From contig JALEMF010000042.1 in NCBI GenBank assembly GCA_022768005.1, forward strand, positions 1-35,760: a DNA stretch of 35,760 nucleotides. Reading direction: 5' to 3'. The notes below the pieces were generated by a model, which saw nothing but the letters and a program-made list of their open reading frames with translations, ran no database searches and was not told where the DNA came from. Source of the stretch: Bacteroidales bacterium (GTDB taxonomy: Bacteria > Bacteroidota > Bacteroidia > Bacteroidales > Muribaculaceae). How positions within the stretch are numbered: the stretch's first letter is position 1; each line of letters begins with the position of its first letter. The translations under genes and the position numbers were made by a program. Shown here piece by piece: positions 1-9,193 of this stretch.

Positions 1-1848
1 GTCAAAGGCACTTTCAACTGGGTTGCCGTAGAAACAAACCCATATCCAAACCAAAAGCCTGCCGTTACTAAAGCCTACGACAACGATGGCGGTTTTGCAT
101 TCTATAACTCATGGAATTCTTTAAAAGGCAACTCTGCAAGACTTGCTTCAGTACCATTGAAATACGTTGCAGGTACATCACCGGTAGTAGAATTTTATGT
201 ATTCCGCTCCGCCGGTAACGATGCCATTAAAGTCCAAGTATCTTGTGACAATGCTGATTGGAAAGACGTTGAAGGTGCAGTAGTAACATTGAAAGGAGAC
301 AAGTCTGAATGGGAAAAAGTCACATTCCCTATTGCATCTGCTATCACAGCCGATTGCTCTACATTCCGTATTGCATTTGTAGCCGAATCTCAGTATGGGC
401 AAAACACTGTGATGGATAAAGTAAGAGTATTCGTTCCGGCAGAAAAAGACCTTGAAGTATCTACTCTTATTGCGCCTACATCTGTTTACTCAGGCAATAC
501 TATTGACCTTTCATTCACAGTTGCCAACAATAGTGTTAACGCTGTAAGCGGAGCAGATTACTCATTGTCACTTGTGACAGACTATCCTATTGAACTCGCC
601 ACACCCGCAAGCGTAGATATTCCTGCTCTCGGCTCTGTAACAGTAAACGTAAAAGTGCCTGTTACCGCTATTGAAGCAAAGGCTGCAAATTCTTATTCAT
701 TTGCATTGAAAGCGAACCTTGAAGGAGATGAAAATGCTGATAACGACAAATCCGACGATGCTGTAGTAGAAGTTAAATTCGTAAATGAAGCATCTCCTAC
801 AAATCCTGAGGCAAAACTACTTGAAGATAACTCTATTGAAGTATCTTGGACAACAGCAGGTTCAGGTATCGAGCCTGTCAATGTAGGTACTTCATTTGAA
901 GGCTTTGAAAATGGCTTCACCGGTCCATTTGACGGATTTACAAGCATTGACCTTGATGAAGCACAGGGCGATGGCTACTATATGGCAAGCGGAAGTGCAT
1001 TTAACATCATCAACAATCAATCTACTCCGAAAGGCAAAGACGGTTCAAGCGTTATAGGTTTGACACTCGGCGCACACAAGCAGCAAAACGACTGGCTTAT
1101 CTCTCCTATCCTCAACTGTCAGGAAGGTTCTACAATGACACTTTCATTCCTATACGCAATGAGAAAATTCTCTTCAAGTTCTTACTACTACTCAATGGAA
1201 ATCCTTTACACCACTGAAAGTGAATACGATGCTGCAGACCCTGCAAGTGCATTTACCAACAAAGTAGCAAGCAAGACTTCAAGCACTTCATACGGTGATT
1301 TCATTATGTCAGAAACAATGAAATCCATTTCATTCGAAAACATTCCTGCTGAAGCAAAATACATTGCTATCCACTTTAACACTAAAATGTCTTTGTCAAA
1401 TGCTTTATGGATTGACAACATCAGCATCAAAGAAGTTCAGACTAATCCTCTTCTCGGCTACAACGTTTACGAAGAAGGCGTAGAAAAAATCAACGATGAA
1501 TTGATTGACGCCAAAACTACTAAATTCAACGTTCCTGCAACAAGAGAAGCCGGTCGTAAATTCTTTATCACTGCAGTTTACGGCAATGGTGAATCAATGC
1601 CGTCTGACTTGACAAACAACATCTCATCTGTAAAAGACATTGATAACGGCAACGTTTCAGTATTTAATACTGCTGACGGCTTGGCTGTAAAAGGCGTCAA
1701 TGGTGAAAACGTAATGGTATTTGACCTTCAAGGTCGTTGCGTAGCATCAGTAACTGAAGATTCTACACTTCGCCTTGCATCAGGCATATACATCGTGAAA
1801 GCTGGTGCAACAGTACGCAAAGTTGTTGTTCGTAACAGTGCATTCTAA
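1..1848 (+). CDS. Secreted multidomain protein, 3' part (CARDB, FN3, choice-of-anchor J, type IX-like tail)
   Basis: The reading frame is open from base 1 to the stop at 1848, so the gene begins outside the window; a TTG at 157 is not a convincing start. Domains by inspection: a jelly-roll MAM-like segment (about nt 1-450), a CARDB-like Ig fold (about 455-780), then an FN3-like domain interrupted by a choice-of-anchor J jelly roll (about 880-1435, with a typical NDWLISP motif and closing LWIDNISI). The last 60 residues look like a Bacteroidetes secretion/sorting tail (VMVFDLQGR, then SGIYIVKAG and KVVV), which in type IX systems directs outer-membrane export and surface attachment. Proteins of this build are usually surface or secreted adhesins or peptidases; the catalytic part, if any, lies upstream. 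The substrate cannot be told from this part. A strong terminator follows. Confidence 0.85.
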   Translation, partial: VKGTFNWVAVETNPYPNQKPAVTKAYDNDGGFAFYNSWNSLKGNSARLASVPLKYVAGTSPVVEFYVFRSAGNDAIKVQVSCDNADWKDVEGAVVTLKGDKSEWEKVTFPIASAITADCSTFRIAFVAESQYGQNTVMDKVRVFVPAEKDLEVSTLIAPTSVYSGNTIDLSFTVANNSVNAVSGADYSLSLVTDYPIELATPASVDIPALGSVTVNVKVPVTAIEAKAANSYSFALKANLEGDENADNDKSDDAVVEVKFVNEASPTNPEAKLLEDNSIEVSWTTAGSGIEPVNVGTSFEGFENGFTGPFDGFTSIDLDEAQGDGYYMASGSAFNIINNQSTPKGKDGSSVIGLTLGAHKQQNDWLISPILNCQEGSTMTLSFLYAMRKFSSSSYYYSMEILYTTESEYDAADPASAFTNKVASKTSSTSYGDFIMSETMKSISFENIPAEAKYIAIHFNTKMSLSNALWIDNISIKEVQTNPLLGYNVYEEGVEKINDELIDAKTTKFNVPATREAGRKFFITAVYGNGESMPSDLTNNISSVKDIDNGNVSVFNTADGLAVKGVNGENVMVFDLQGRCVASVTEDSTLRLASGIYIVKAGATVRKVVVRNSAF

Positions 1849-1870
1849 CAGAAATACATAACCATTCAAT

Positions 1871-1907
1871 AAAAGCCGTGTCAATAACTTTGGCACGGCT
1901 TTTTTTA
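1871..1907 (+). terminator. Intrinsic terminator of the secreted-protein gene
   Basis: AAAAGCCGTGTC pairs with GGCACGGCTTTT (one G-U pair, 9-base loop) and runs into seven T. It lies 22 bases after the stop at 1848. Confidence 0.9.
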
Positions 1908-1918
1908 TGTCACTTGAA

Positions 1919-2090
1919 AATGTCAGAGACATTCAGGCTGTCAGAAACACCGTATAAGCGAAGCGCCATGCGGTGATAAACACAAATCCCCTGGAACTTC
2001 GCACCTCGGAGAGCGTGCTGTCTGTCCATGATACTGAAGAAGTTACACCATCATGGAAAGTCGGAGACTTTCGACTATGATTCTGATGAA
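1919..2090. repeat. Structured intergenic repeat, copy A
   Basis: In order: hairpin AATGTC-AGA-GACATT (1919-1933); linker GGCTGTCAGAAA; hairpin with outer stem CACCGTAT/ATGCGGTG (1948-1975); hairpin GCAC-CTC-GGA-GAG-C-GTGC (2001-2018); linker ATGATACTGAAGAAGTT; hairpin AAAGTC-GGA-GACTTT (2057-2071); then a decayed linker ATGATTCTGATGAAGAT. The same architecture recurs twice at 15924-16172 with different stem sequences. Frames crossing it show no coding character. It sits between the convergent ends of the secreted-protein gene and carB. I do not recognise a named family. Confidence 0.8.
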
Positions 2091-2239
2091 GATGCCACCC
2101 GGTTAAAACATCTACGAGGCTCTCAGACGATAGTATGTCATCTAAAACTCACAGACCGCACACTCTCCGGAGCTCATTTCTTAGGTATATGGTTCAAAAC
2201 TGTAGCATACAACCATATTGTTTCACCCTTCCATGCGTA
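2091..2239. other. Convergent intergenic region with decayed inverted repeat and a hairpin
   Basis: No gene seen. AGACCGCAC followed by CTCTCCGGAG (about 2152-2173) resembles the reverse complement of the second hairpin of the structured repeat, so a decayed inverted copy may lie here. ATATGGTT (2187-2194) and AACCATAT (2211-2218) form a hairpin downstream of the carB stop, but no T tract follows on the minus strand, so it is a weak terminator candidate at best. Confidence 0.4.
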
Positions 2240-5200
2240 TTATTTATACTCCGCCCAGTGCTTTATTTCAATCTTATCAAGCGGCATTGATGTGAATGCC
2301 GTGATAAAAGCTGATGCAAGACGCGCATTCGTGATTAACGGCACGTTAAGGTCAATGGCTGCACGGCGAATTTTGTAGCCATTGCTAAGTTCCGTTGAAC
2401 TCAGGTTCTTGGGAATATTTATCACAAGGTCTATCTGCTTATTGTGAAGCAATGACAGGGCTTGTGGCTGCATATCGCTTTCCGATGGCCAATAAACTCT
2501 CACGGCAGGTATTCCGTTTTCATTGAGAAACTTGTGTGTTCCGCCCGTAGCGTAAAGTGTAAATCCGTGGTTATGAAGGAGATGTGCAGCATCAAGAAGG
2601 TCTGCTTTCTGCTTTGGAGTACCTGTGCTGAGCAATACTGCCTTTTGAGGCACTTTATAGCCTACGGAGAGCATTGACTTGAGTATCGCTTCATTTGTAT
2701 CATCTCCGATGCAACCGACCTCACCTGTTGATGACATATCTACACCAAGTACCGGGTCTGCCCCCTGGAGTCTTGAAAAACTGAACTGCGACGCTTTAAT
2801 ACCCACATAGTCAAGGTCAAAAGCACTCTTATTAGGTTTCTCTACCGGTATGCCCATCATCACTTTCGTAGCTATATCAATAAAGTTTATTTTAATAACC
2901 TTTGACACGAACGGGAAACTTCTTGATGCACGCAAGTTACATTCTATTACTTTAATATCATTATTCTTGGCAAGGAACTGAATATTAAACGGTCCTGAGA
3001 TATTAAGCGCCTTGGCTATTTGAGAAGACACTTTTTTAATTCTACGCATTGTCTCCACATACAGTTTTTGCGGCGGAAAACATATCGTAGCATCACCGGA
3101 GTGTACACCGGCGAACTCTATATGCTCGGATATTGCATAAACTTTTATTTCACCGTTTTGTGCCACGGCGTCCATTTCTATCTCCTTGGCATTCTGAATA
3201 AATTCAGTGACTACCACAGGGTGCTGCTTGGATACGTTTGCTGCAAGACGTAAGAATCTGTCAAGTTCATCATTGTTTGAGCATACGTTCATTGCCGCAC
3301 CGGAAAGCACGTAACTCGGACGAACAAGCACCGGGAAACCGACTTCATCTATGAATTGATTAATATCTTCAAATGACGTCAACTCTCGCCAACGCGGCTG
3401 GTCAATACCCAGCGTGTCAAGCATAGCGGAAAACTTATGTCTGTCCTCAGCATTATCAATACTTGTGGCTGAAGTACCGAGAATATTTATGCCCTGTTCA
3501 TCAAGACGTGTAGCAAGGTTATTAGGTATTTGACCGCCTACGGAAAGTATCGTGCCGTGGGGCTGCTCCAAGTCAAGAATATCCATAACCCTTTCGAACG
3601 TAAGTTCATCGAAATACAATCGGTCACACATATCGTAGTCCGTTGACACCGTTTCAGGATTATAGTTAATCATCACCGAGCGCCAACCCTCTTTCTTAAT
3701 GGTCATCAACGCATTGACGGAGCACCAGTCGAATTCCACTGAGCTTCCTATTCTGTACGCACCTGAGCCAAGCACCACTACGGAACGTTTATCATTCAGA
3801 TAATCAACATCATTCTCCGTACCATTGTAAGTAAGGTACAGATAATTCGTCTGCGCCGGATATTCGGCTGCAAGTGTATCAATCTGTTTCACAACGGGAA
3901 GAATTCCATTAGCCTTCCTCAGTTTCCTGACTTCCAGGGAATCGGTATTGCTGTCCAAATTATCCTTCCTCACCTCACGTGCTATCTGAAAGTCACTGAA
4001 ACCCTGTTCTTTAGCAAGTCGCAGCAGCGGCAACGGTATATCGTTTATTTCATTAAAATTCTGAAGTTCGGCAGCAGTATCAATTATGTGTTTCAGTTTG
4101 TACAAGAACCATTTATCAATGTTTGTAAGACTGTGTATTTCATCTACGGAATAGCCCTGAGTCATGGCTTGAGAAATGATAAAAATACGCTTATCCGTAG
4201 GGTCTGCAAGTGCTTGTTTTATATCTTCAACTTTAATTTCTCTGTTACCCGCAAACCCGTGCATACCCTGCCCTATCATACGCAGTCCCTTCTGGATAGC
4301 CTCTTCGAATGTTCTGCCGATAGCCATCACTTCACCTACGGACTTCATTGAAGAACCGATTTCACGACTTACACCATGAAATTTTCCCAAGTCCCATCTC
4401 GGTATTTTACACACTATATAGTCAAGTGCCGGCTCAAAAAATGCTGATGTACATTTTGTTACGGAATTTTTAAGTTCAAAAAGTCCATAACCGAGTCCTA
4501 ACTTCGCTGCAACAAATGCAAGCGGATAGCCTGTAGCTTTGGAAGCGAGTGCAGATGAACGGCTAAGACGGGCATTAACCTCTATTACCCTGTATTCCAT
4601 AGACTTAGGGTCGTATGCGTACTGAACATTACATTCACCCACAATCCCGATATGGCGGATTATCTTGATTGCCAACTGACGCAGATAGTGGTAATCCTCA
4701 TTTGAAAGAGTCTGTGACGGAGCTACTACAATGCTCTCACCGGTGTGAATACCGAGAGGATCAAAATTCTCCATATTACAAACGGTGATACAGTTATCGT
4801 ATTTATCTCGCACAACTTCGTACTCAACTTCTTTCCAACCTTTAAGCGACTTTTCAATCAGCACCTGAGGTGAGAACGAAAGGGCTTTTTCCGTCAGTGC
4901 AATCAGTTCTTCAGGTGTATCACAAAAGCCACTGCCAAGTCCGCCAAGAGCGTATGCCGCACGGACTATCACCGGATAGCCGAGTTGCTCTGCCGCTGTA
5001 AGCGCATCTGATATTGTATTAACTGCCTCACTCTTGATAGTCTTGACATTTATCTCATCAAGTTTGTTGATAAACAATTCTCTGTCCTCAGTATCCATAA
5101 TTGCCTGAACAGGAGTACCGAGAACCTTAAGACTATACTTTTCAAGAACACCGGACTTATAAAGCGCCACTCCGCAGTTCAGAGCCGTCTGTCCGCCGAA

Positions 5201-5464
5201 TGCGAGAAGAATACCGTCCGGACGTTCTTTTTCTATAACTTTTTCAACAAAGTACGGCGTCACCGGCAAAAAGTATATCTTGTCAGCGAATCCATCGGAA
5301 GTTTGCACCGTAGCAATATTCGGATTTATCAAGATAGTTTCAATTCCCTCTTCCTTCAATGCTTTCAGCGCCTGAGAGCCGGAGTAGTCGAATTCCCCTG
5401 CTTCTCCGATTTTAAGAGCGCCACTACCCAGCAGGAGTACTTTTTTTATCTTTTCGTCAATCAT
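2240..5464 (-). CDS. carB: Carbamoyl phosphate synthase, large subunit
   Basis: 1074 residues, the normal CarB length (about 1073 in E. coli). The protein makes carbamoyl phosphate from bicarbonate, ammonia and two ATP, for pyrimidine and arginine synthesis in the cytoplasm. The two homologous synthetase halves are visible: each starts with a nucleotide-binding loop (KVLLLGSGALKIGEAGEFDY near residue 8; VVLGSGAYRIGSSVEFDW near 560), followed by ATP-grasp segments (IVRAAYALGGLGSGF; VLVRPSYVLSGAAMNV). Residues from about 940 form the MGS-like allosteric domain (LLHNHGFTLYATGGTHKFL). The ATG at 5464 fits the family N-terminus. carA lies 22 bases upstream on the same strand, so the two are cotranscribed and their subunits form one complex. 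No strong intrinsic terminator follows. Confidence 0.97.
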   Translation of the reverse strand: MIDEKIKKVLLLGSGALKIGEAGEFDYSGSQALKALKEEGIETILINPNIATVQTSDGFADKIYFLPVTPYFVEKVIEKERPDGILLAFGGQTALNCGVALYKSGVLEKYSLKVLGTPVQAIMDTEDRELFINKLDEINVKTIKSEAVNTISDALTAAEQLGYPVIVRAAYALGGLGSGFCDTPEELIALTEKALSFSPQVLIEKSLKGWKEVEYEVVRDKYDNCITVCNMENFDPLGIHTGESIVVAPSQTLSNEDYHYLRQLAIKIIRHIGIVGECNVQYAYDPKSMEYRVIEVNARLSRSSALASKATGYPLAFVAAKLGLGYGLFELKNSVTKCTSAFFEPALDYIVCKIPRWDLGKFHGVSREIGSSMKSVGEVMAIGRTFEEAIQKGLRMIGQGMHGFAGNREIKVEDIKQALADPTDKRIFIISQAMTQGYSVDEIHSLTNIDKWFLYKLKHIIDTAAELQNFNEINDIPLPLLRLAKEQGFSDFQIAREVRKDNLDSNTDSLEVRKLRKANGILPVVKQIDTLAAEYPAQTNYLYLTYNGTENDVDYLNDKRSVVVLGSGAYRIGSSVEFDWCSVNALMTIKKEGWRSVMINYNPETVSTDYDMCDRLYFDELTFERVMDILDLEQPHGTILSVGGQIPNNLATRLDEQGINILGTSATSIDNAEDRHKFSAMLDTLGIDQPRWRELTSFEDINQFIDEVGFPVLVRPSYVLSGAAMNVCSNNDELDRFLRLAANVSKQHPVVVTEFIQNAKEIEMDAVAQNGEIKVYAISEHIEFAGVHSGDATICFPPQKLYVETMRRIKKVSSQIAKALNISGPFNIQFLAKNNDIKVIECNLRASRSFPFVSKVIKINFIDIATKVMMGIPVEKPNKSAFDLDYVGIKASQFSFSRLQGADPVLGVDMSSTGEVGCIGDDTNEAILKSMLSVGYKVPQKAVLLSTGTPKQKADLLDAAHLLHNHGFTLYATGGTHKFLNENGIPAVRVYWPSESDMQPQALSLLHNKQIDLVINIPKNLSSTELSNGYKIRRAAIDLNVPLITNARLASAFITAFTSMPLDKIEIKHWAEYK

Positions 5465-5486
5465 TATATAGTTGAAAAAGTTGTGA

Positions 5487-6557
5487 TTATAACAATTTTA
5501 TAAAGTCATCAAAAATAAATTCAGTGTCTTTCGGTCCTGATGATGCCTCAGGGTGAAATTGCGCTGAGAAAAACGGCTTTGTCTTATGTCGAATACCTTC
5601 ATTTGTACCGTCATTCATATTTATGAACAGCGGCTCCCAATCCTCGGGCAACGTCGTATCATCAACTGCAAAACCATGATTCTGTGAAGTAATATAGCAA
5701 GTGTTCGTCCCTGCTTTAAGCACAGGCTGATTATGACTTCTATGTCCGTATTTAAGTTTATACGTCTTCGCTCCGGCTGCCTTTGAGAGCAACTGATTTC
5801 CCATACATATTCCACAAACAGGCTTATCCATCAACAGCGCTTTTCGGATATTAACCACCGTCTCTTCCGCCATATCCGGATTACCGGGCCCGTTTGAGAT
5901 AAACAGTCCGTCATAGTCAATACTTGTGAAATCAAAATTCCACGGCACACGTATCACTTTAACTCCGCGACGTGTCAGACACCTTATGATATTATGTTTT
6001 GTACCACAATCTACGAGTACCACCGTCTTTTCGCCCTCGCCATAAGTTTCAACATCCTTACAACTCGTTTTGGCAACAAGGTTTTCAAGGTTAGGGTCAT
6101 AAAAAGGTATATCTTCACAACCCTCCACTATAATTTTACCGAGCATAGAGCCTTTTTCTCTCAAATGCTTGGTAAGGGCACGAGTATCAATACCATACAC
6201 CCCGGGGATTTTTTCTTCTTCAAGCCATTGAGATAGAGAACGATCTGCCTGCCAGTGACTGTGTTCCCATGAATAATCTTGAGCAATTATAGCCTTGGCA
6301 TGAATACTCTCGCTTTCATAGAATTGACTGACATCATTTACGTTTCTCCTCGGAGGAACTCCGTAATTACCTAAAATGGGATAAGTGGTGACAAGAATCT
6401 GACCTTCGTAAGAAGGGTCCGTAAGGCTTTCCGGATAACCGGTCATAGCAGTATTAAAAACTACCTCCCCGGCTGCAGCGGAATCATAGCCGAATGATTT
6501 ACCCTCAAAAGTTGTACCGTCTTCAAGAATGAGAACGGCGCTCTTTGTTTGACGCAT
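5487..6557 (-). CDS. carA: Carbamoyl phosphate synthase, small (glutaminase) subunit
   Basis: 356 residues from the ATG at 6557. It hydrolyses glutamine and channels ammonia to CarB. The N-terminal CarA domain begins SAVLILEDGTTFEGKSFG; the class I glutamine amidotransferase domain holds the nucleophile Cys251 in CGICMGNQLL and the His/Glu of FHPEASSGPKD near the C-terminus. The frame extends upstream to a TTG at 6611, but that codon overlaps the -7 promoter box (6609-6616) and would lie upstream of the transcript start, so I chose the internal ATG; the protein then starts MRQTKSAV, as family members do. First gene of carA-carB. Confidence 0.96.
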   Translation of the reverse strand: MRQTKSAVLILEDGTTFEGKSFGYDSAAAGEVVFNTAMTGYPESLTDPSYEGQILVTTYPILGNYGVPPRRNVNDVSQFYESESIHAKAIIAQDYSWEHSHWQADRSLSQWLEEEKIPGVYGIDTRALTKHLREKGSMLGKIIVEGCEDIPFYDPNLENLVAKTSCKDVETYGEGEKTVVLVDCGTKHNIIRCLTRRGVKVIRVPWNFDFTSIDYDGLFISNGPGNPDMAEETVVNIRKALLMDKPVCGICMGNQLLSKAAGAKTYKLKYGHRSHNQPVLKAGTNTCYITSQNHGFAVDDTTLPEDWEPLFINMNDGTNEGIRHKTKPFFSAQFHPEASSGPKDTEFIFDDFIKLL

Positions 6558-6608
6558 GCTTATAATTTGTTTTTGGTTATCAGGGATAACTTCCTGAATT
6601 TTTGCACA

Positions 6609-6616
6609 CAAAGGTA
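6609..6616 (-). promoter_or_regulatory. carAB promoter, -7 box TACCTTTG
   Basis: The minus strand reads TACCTTTG, a perfect match to the Bacteroidetes TAnnTTTG element. The predicted transcript start near 6604 gives a leader of about 47 bases to the carA ATG. No clear TTTG lies at the -33 position. No pyrimidine attenuator hairpin is evident in the leader. Confidence 0.65.
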
Positions 6617-6718
6617 GCCTTTTTTATTAACTTTTTCAGTATGTTTTTAATCTTTTACCTATAAAAAATGTTATTATTAAAATAAAAATGTCTTTTTCGT
6701 AAAAATCTCGCAAAACAC

Positions 6719-6749
6719 TTTGATTTACGGAATTAAATCACTACCTTTG
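6719..6749 (+). promoter_or_regulatory. ssrA promoter (TTTG-N19-TACCTTTG)
   Basis: TTTG (6719-6722), 19-base spacer, TACCTTTG (6742-6749): an exact match to the Bacteroidetes housekeeping promoter. Transcription would start about 20 bases before mature tmRNA, leaving a short 5' leader for RNase P to remove. Confidence 0.85.
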
Positions 6750-6775
6750 CACTTACCTTTCGCAAAGGAAATATC

Positions 6776-7173
6776 GGGGATGACCGGTTTTGACAGCGTG
6801 TAGAGGTGGTATGTAAGCATGCAGAGCAATGATGGCTACGCTCTCTAATCTGGGACATCAAATTTTTTAAATGGCGAAAATTCTTACGCTCTTGCTGCCT
6901 AGTCGAAGTATAGTAAACTTGGCTTAATCTCCGCAACAGTTGCAGAGACAAGACATCGCCCGATTGTCGTAGTCCCGAGACTAATCGAACAGGCGGTGCA
7001 GGTAAATCGGGAATAGGATTCACTTCTCCTTGCGGTGTTTCCGAAATTTTAGAGGATAAGGGTGCTATTGGTTGTCTTTTGCCTGTGACACTTCGAAAAA
7101 CAAGTAAAGAATAAGCATGTAGAAAGCATATTAGTTCCACGTTTGGACGAGGGTTCAAGTCCCTCCATCTCCA
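6776..7173 (+). ncRNA. ssrA: Transfer-messenger RNA
   Basis: 398 nt. The 5' end GGGGATGACC pairs with the 3' CATCTCC to form the tRNA-like acceptor stem, followed by discriminator A; the CCA is not encoded. The T arm GGGTTCAAGTCCCTCC lies just before the 3' end. tmRNA rescues stalled ribosomes by acting first as tRNA-Ala and then as message for a degradation tag. The open frame at 6873-6902 encodes the tag. The gene is complete and one-piece, not permuted. Minus-strand open frames across it are shadows. Confidence 0.97.
6873..6902 (+). other. tmRNA proteolysis-tag reading frame (GENSYALAA)
   Basis: GGC GAA AAT TCT TAC GCT CTT GCT GCC TAG encodes GENSYALAA-stop; the charged alanine precedes it on the nascent chain. 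The YALAA ending is the Clp protease recognition end and matches the Bacteroidetes tag pattern GENNYALAA. Confidence 0.92.
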
Positions 7174-7187
7174 CTGATTTGAATTAT

Positions 7188-7222
7188 AACCTCGGACTGT
7201 CTGACAGTTTCGAGGTTTTTTA
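7188..7222 (+). terminator. ssrA intrinsic terminator
   Basis: AACCTCG and CGAGGTT enclose ACTGTC-T-GACAGT with small internal mismatches, followed by a T run. Only 14 bases separate it from the tmRNA 3' end. Confidence 0.9.
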
Positions 7223-7223
7223 T

Positions 7224-7231
7224 TACCTTTG
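7224..7231 (+). promoter_or_regulatory. Probable -7 box of the TPR-AraC gene
   Basis: TACCTTTG lies directly after the ssrA terminator and 55 bases before the ATG at 7287. No good TTTG is found 19-21 bases upstream, where the terminator hairpin sits. Confidence 0.5.
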
Positions 7232-7286
7232 CTCAAAATATGTATTAATTTTTTAATCCGTCTGTATCTGACACTATCTTAAATCA

Positions 7287-8981
7287 ATGATTATCGTACC
7301 CAAGTATATATGCCTCAAGCCGGCTGTTATCCGCCATTTCTTAATAGTTCTGTCATCATTTATTTCTTTATCGGCAATCGCTGCAGAGGACAATGTTGAA
7401 AATATTATCAGTTCTTTTGAAAAAAGCAAAAATCAAGTTGAAGTCGCCAACAAGTTTTTTAAAGAATTGAAAAAAATTGAGTTTATTGATGAAGATATCG
7501 TCTTTTCACCAAAGGCATCAATAGATTCAGTAAGGCAGATGACGTATTATTGGACTGCGGAATGGTACAGCGACTGTCAAAACTATGAACTCGCAAAGCA
7601 ATACGGGCTGAAAGCATTGCCTTTTTACAACGGTGACAGCGAAGCAAAAGCGGATTGCCTTAACCTCCTCGGTGTGGTATATGTCCGCTTAGGAGATTTT
7701 GCTTCCGGCATCGTATATACCAAGCAATGTCTTGTTCTTGACCTCAAAAGCGGAGATAACGACCGTATAGCTTCAAGCTACAGCACGCTCACCGGCACCT
7801 ACATCGCTGCTGAAGACACTGACGCAGCCGAAAAATACGCCCTGCAAGGATTGAAGTACGCTGAAAATGCTGAAAACTCCCTCCAAAAAACAATTCTTTT
7901 GGGTATGGCTTCGGAAATCTATAGCAAAAAAGGACAGTACGAGAAAGCCGTAAAATACGCTGATGAGGCATACGTCATTGACTCACTTGCCGGAAGACAG
8001 AACCGTGCCGCTATCCGATTATCACAGAAAGCAAATGCTCTCGCAGGACTGAAAAAATATCACGAGGCTGAGGCTACATTTCGCAAAGCTATTCCAATTC
8101 TGAAGAAGACCGGCAACTATCACTCTATAGGCATTGATTACAATCAGATAGGATTTTTGCTACTCAAGCAAAATAAGAATAAGGAGGCTGCATCCTATTT
8201 CACCGAGGCTGATAAAATTTTTGAGAAAACGGGTGACTTGTACAATCAAGTTCACTCTCAACGCGGACTCTATGAAAGTTACTGGAATATTAATCCCGAC
8301 TCGGCTCACATAGCATTACAAAAATTTAACGAACTGAAAGACTCTCTCTATCAACAATCGTCTGCCGAAGCCGTGGCTCGCTACAAGGTGGAACTCGATG
8401 TTGATAACCTTAAAAATGATATTGAACAGCACAATTCCGACCGCCGCAGAGACCTGTTAATCATAGCCGCATTAGTGACTCTTCTCGTCATTGGAAACAT
8501 AGTATTCTATCGTATCCGTGCAAGACGCTATAAGAAAGAAGTGCTATCACTAATGGAGAAAATTGAGGCTATCAAAGCCTCTATGAAAAAGAATACAATC
8601 TCTGCCGACACCTCCATATCAGAAGAGACTGACGATGAATCTCCGGAAGAAATTTCTGAATTTGAAAAACGAGTTGTACAATACGTCAACGAAGGACTTC
8701 CTAAAGGAGAATACAGCGTCACTCACCTCGCTGCAAGATTTAATATGGGTGAACAGACTTTTCGCCGCCGATTCGTAGAAACTACCGGAAAATTACCCAA
8801 GGCTTTCATCACCGCTATTCAGATGGACCGTGCAGCAACTCTGCTTAAAGACAACAAAGAAATCACCATCGCAGAAGTGGCACACGAGTGTGGCTTTGAC
8901 GAGTTAAGCGCATTCTCCCGCTCCTTCAAGCGGTTCTTCGGCTGCTCGCCTACGGATTACCGAGCAGATGAAGAATCTTAG
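7287..8981 (+). CDS. Membrane-anchored TPR protein with C-terminal AraC DNA-binding domain
   Basis: 564 residues. An N-terminal signal or anchor segment (hydrophobic, about residues 14-33) precedes several TPR-like helix pairs (about 60-370, for example YELAKQYGLKALPFY and YEKAVKYADEAYVID). A second hydrophobic helix (about 389-408, LLIIAALVTLLVIGNIVFY) is followed by a basic coiled stretch and an AraC-type double HTH (about 465-560: YSVTHLAARFNMGEQTFRRR, then ITIAEVAHECGFDELSAFSR). The layout suggests a periplasmic TPR sensor joined across the inner membrane to a cytoplasmic DNA-binding domain. This architecture is common in Bacteroidetes; there is no kinase or receiver. The next gene has a similar TPR front end with a full phosphorelay. 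Target genes are unknown; no susC/susD pair is nearby. Confidence 0.9.
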   Translation: MIIVPKYICLKPAVIRHFLIVLSSFISLSAIAAEDNVENIISSFEKSKNQVEVANKFFKELKKIEFIDEDIVFSPKASIDSVRQMTYYWTAEWYSDCQNYELAKQYGLKALPFYNGDSEAKADCLNLLGVVYVRLGDFASGIVYTKQCLVLDLKSGDNDRIASSYSTLTGTYIAAEDTDAAEKYALQGLKYAENAENSLQKTILLGMASEIYSKKGQYEKAVKYADEAYVIDSLAGRQNRAAIRLSQKANALAGLKKYHEAEATFRKAIPILKKTGNYHSIGIDYNQIGFLLLKQNKNKEAASYFTEADKIFEKTGDLYNQVHSQRGLYESYWNINPDSAHIALQKFNELKDSLYQQSSAEAVARYKVELDVDNLKNDIEQHNSDRRRDLLIIAALVTLLVIGNIVFYRIRARRYKKEVLSLMEKIEAIKASMKKNTISADTSISEETDDESPEEISEFEKRVVQYVNEGLPKGEYSVTHLAARFNMGEQTFRRRFVETTGKLPKAFITAIQMDRAATLLKDNKEITIAEVAHECGFDELSAFSRSFKRFFGCSPTDYRADEES

Positions 8982-9193
8982 TTCATTATTGTCCGGAACC
9001 CAGTATTTTCAAGCCTTTTGATAGTTTTTGACAAACGGTTGTAACTTTTTTACAAGTAATAAAATCACATTTTTCCTAACTTCGCAAGTTGTAAAAAGAC
9101 TTAAAAACTTATCAATTCCGTATCCGCAAAAGTCATTTCAAGACGAATTGACTAAACGATAAAATACGGACTTTGATTGACTGAAAAGATTTC

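Noticed and set aside
2028-2378. Plus-strand open frame of 116 codons
   Set aside because: It starts inside the structured repeat and ends inside carB in antisense; no protein-like sequence.
6558-6611. Extended carA start (TTG at 6611)
   Set aside because: The codon overlaps the -7 box; the ATG at 6557 gives the usual family N-terminus.
6733-7236. Minus-strand open frame of 167 codons across the tmRNA locus
   Set aside because: It lies antisense to a complete ssrA gene with promoter and terminator; frames over structured RNA genes are artefacts.
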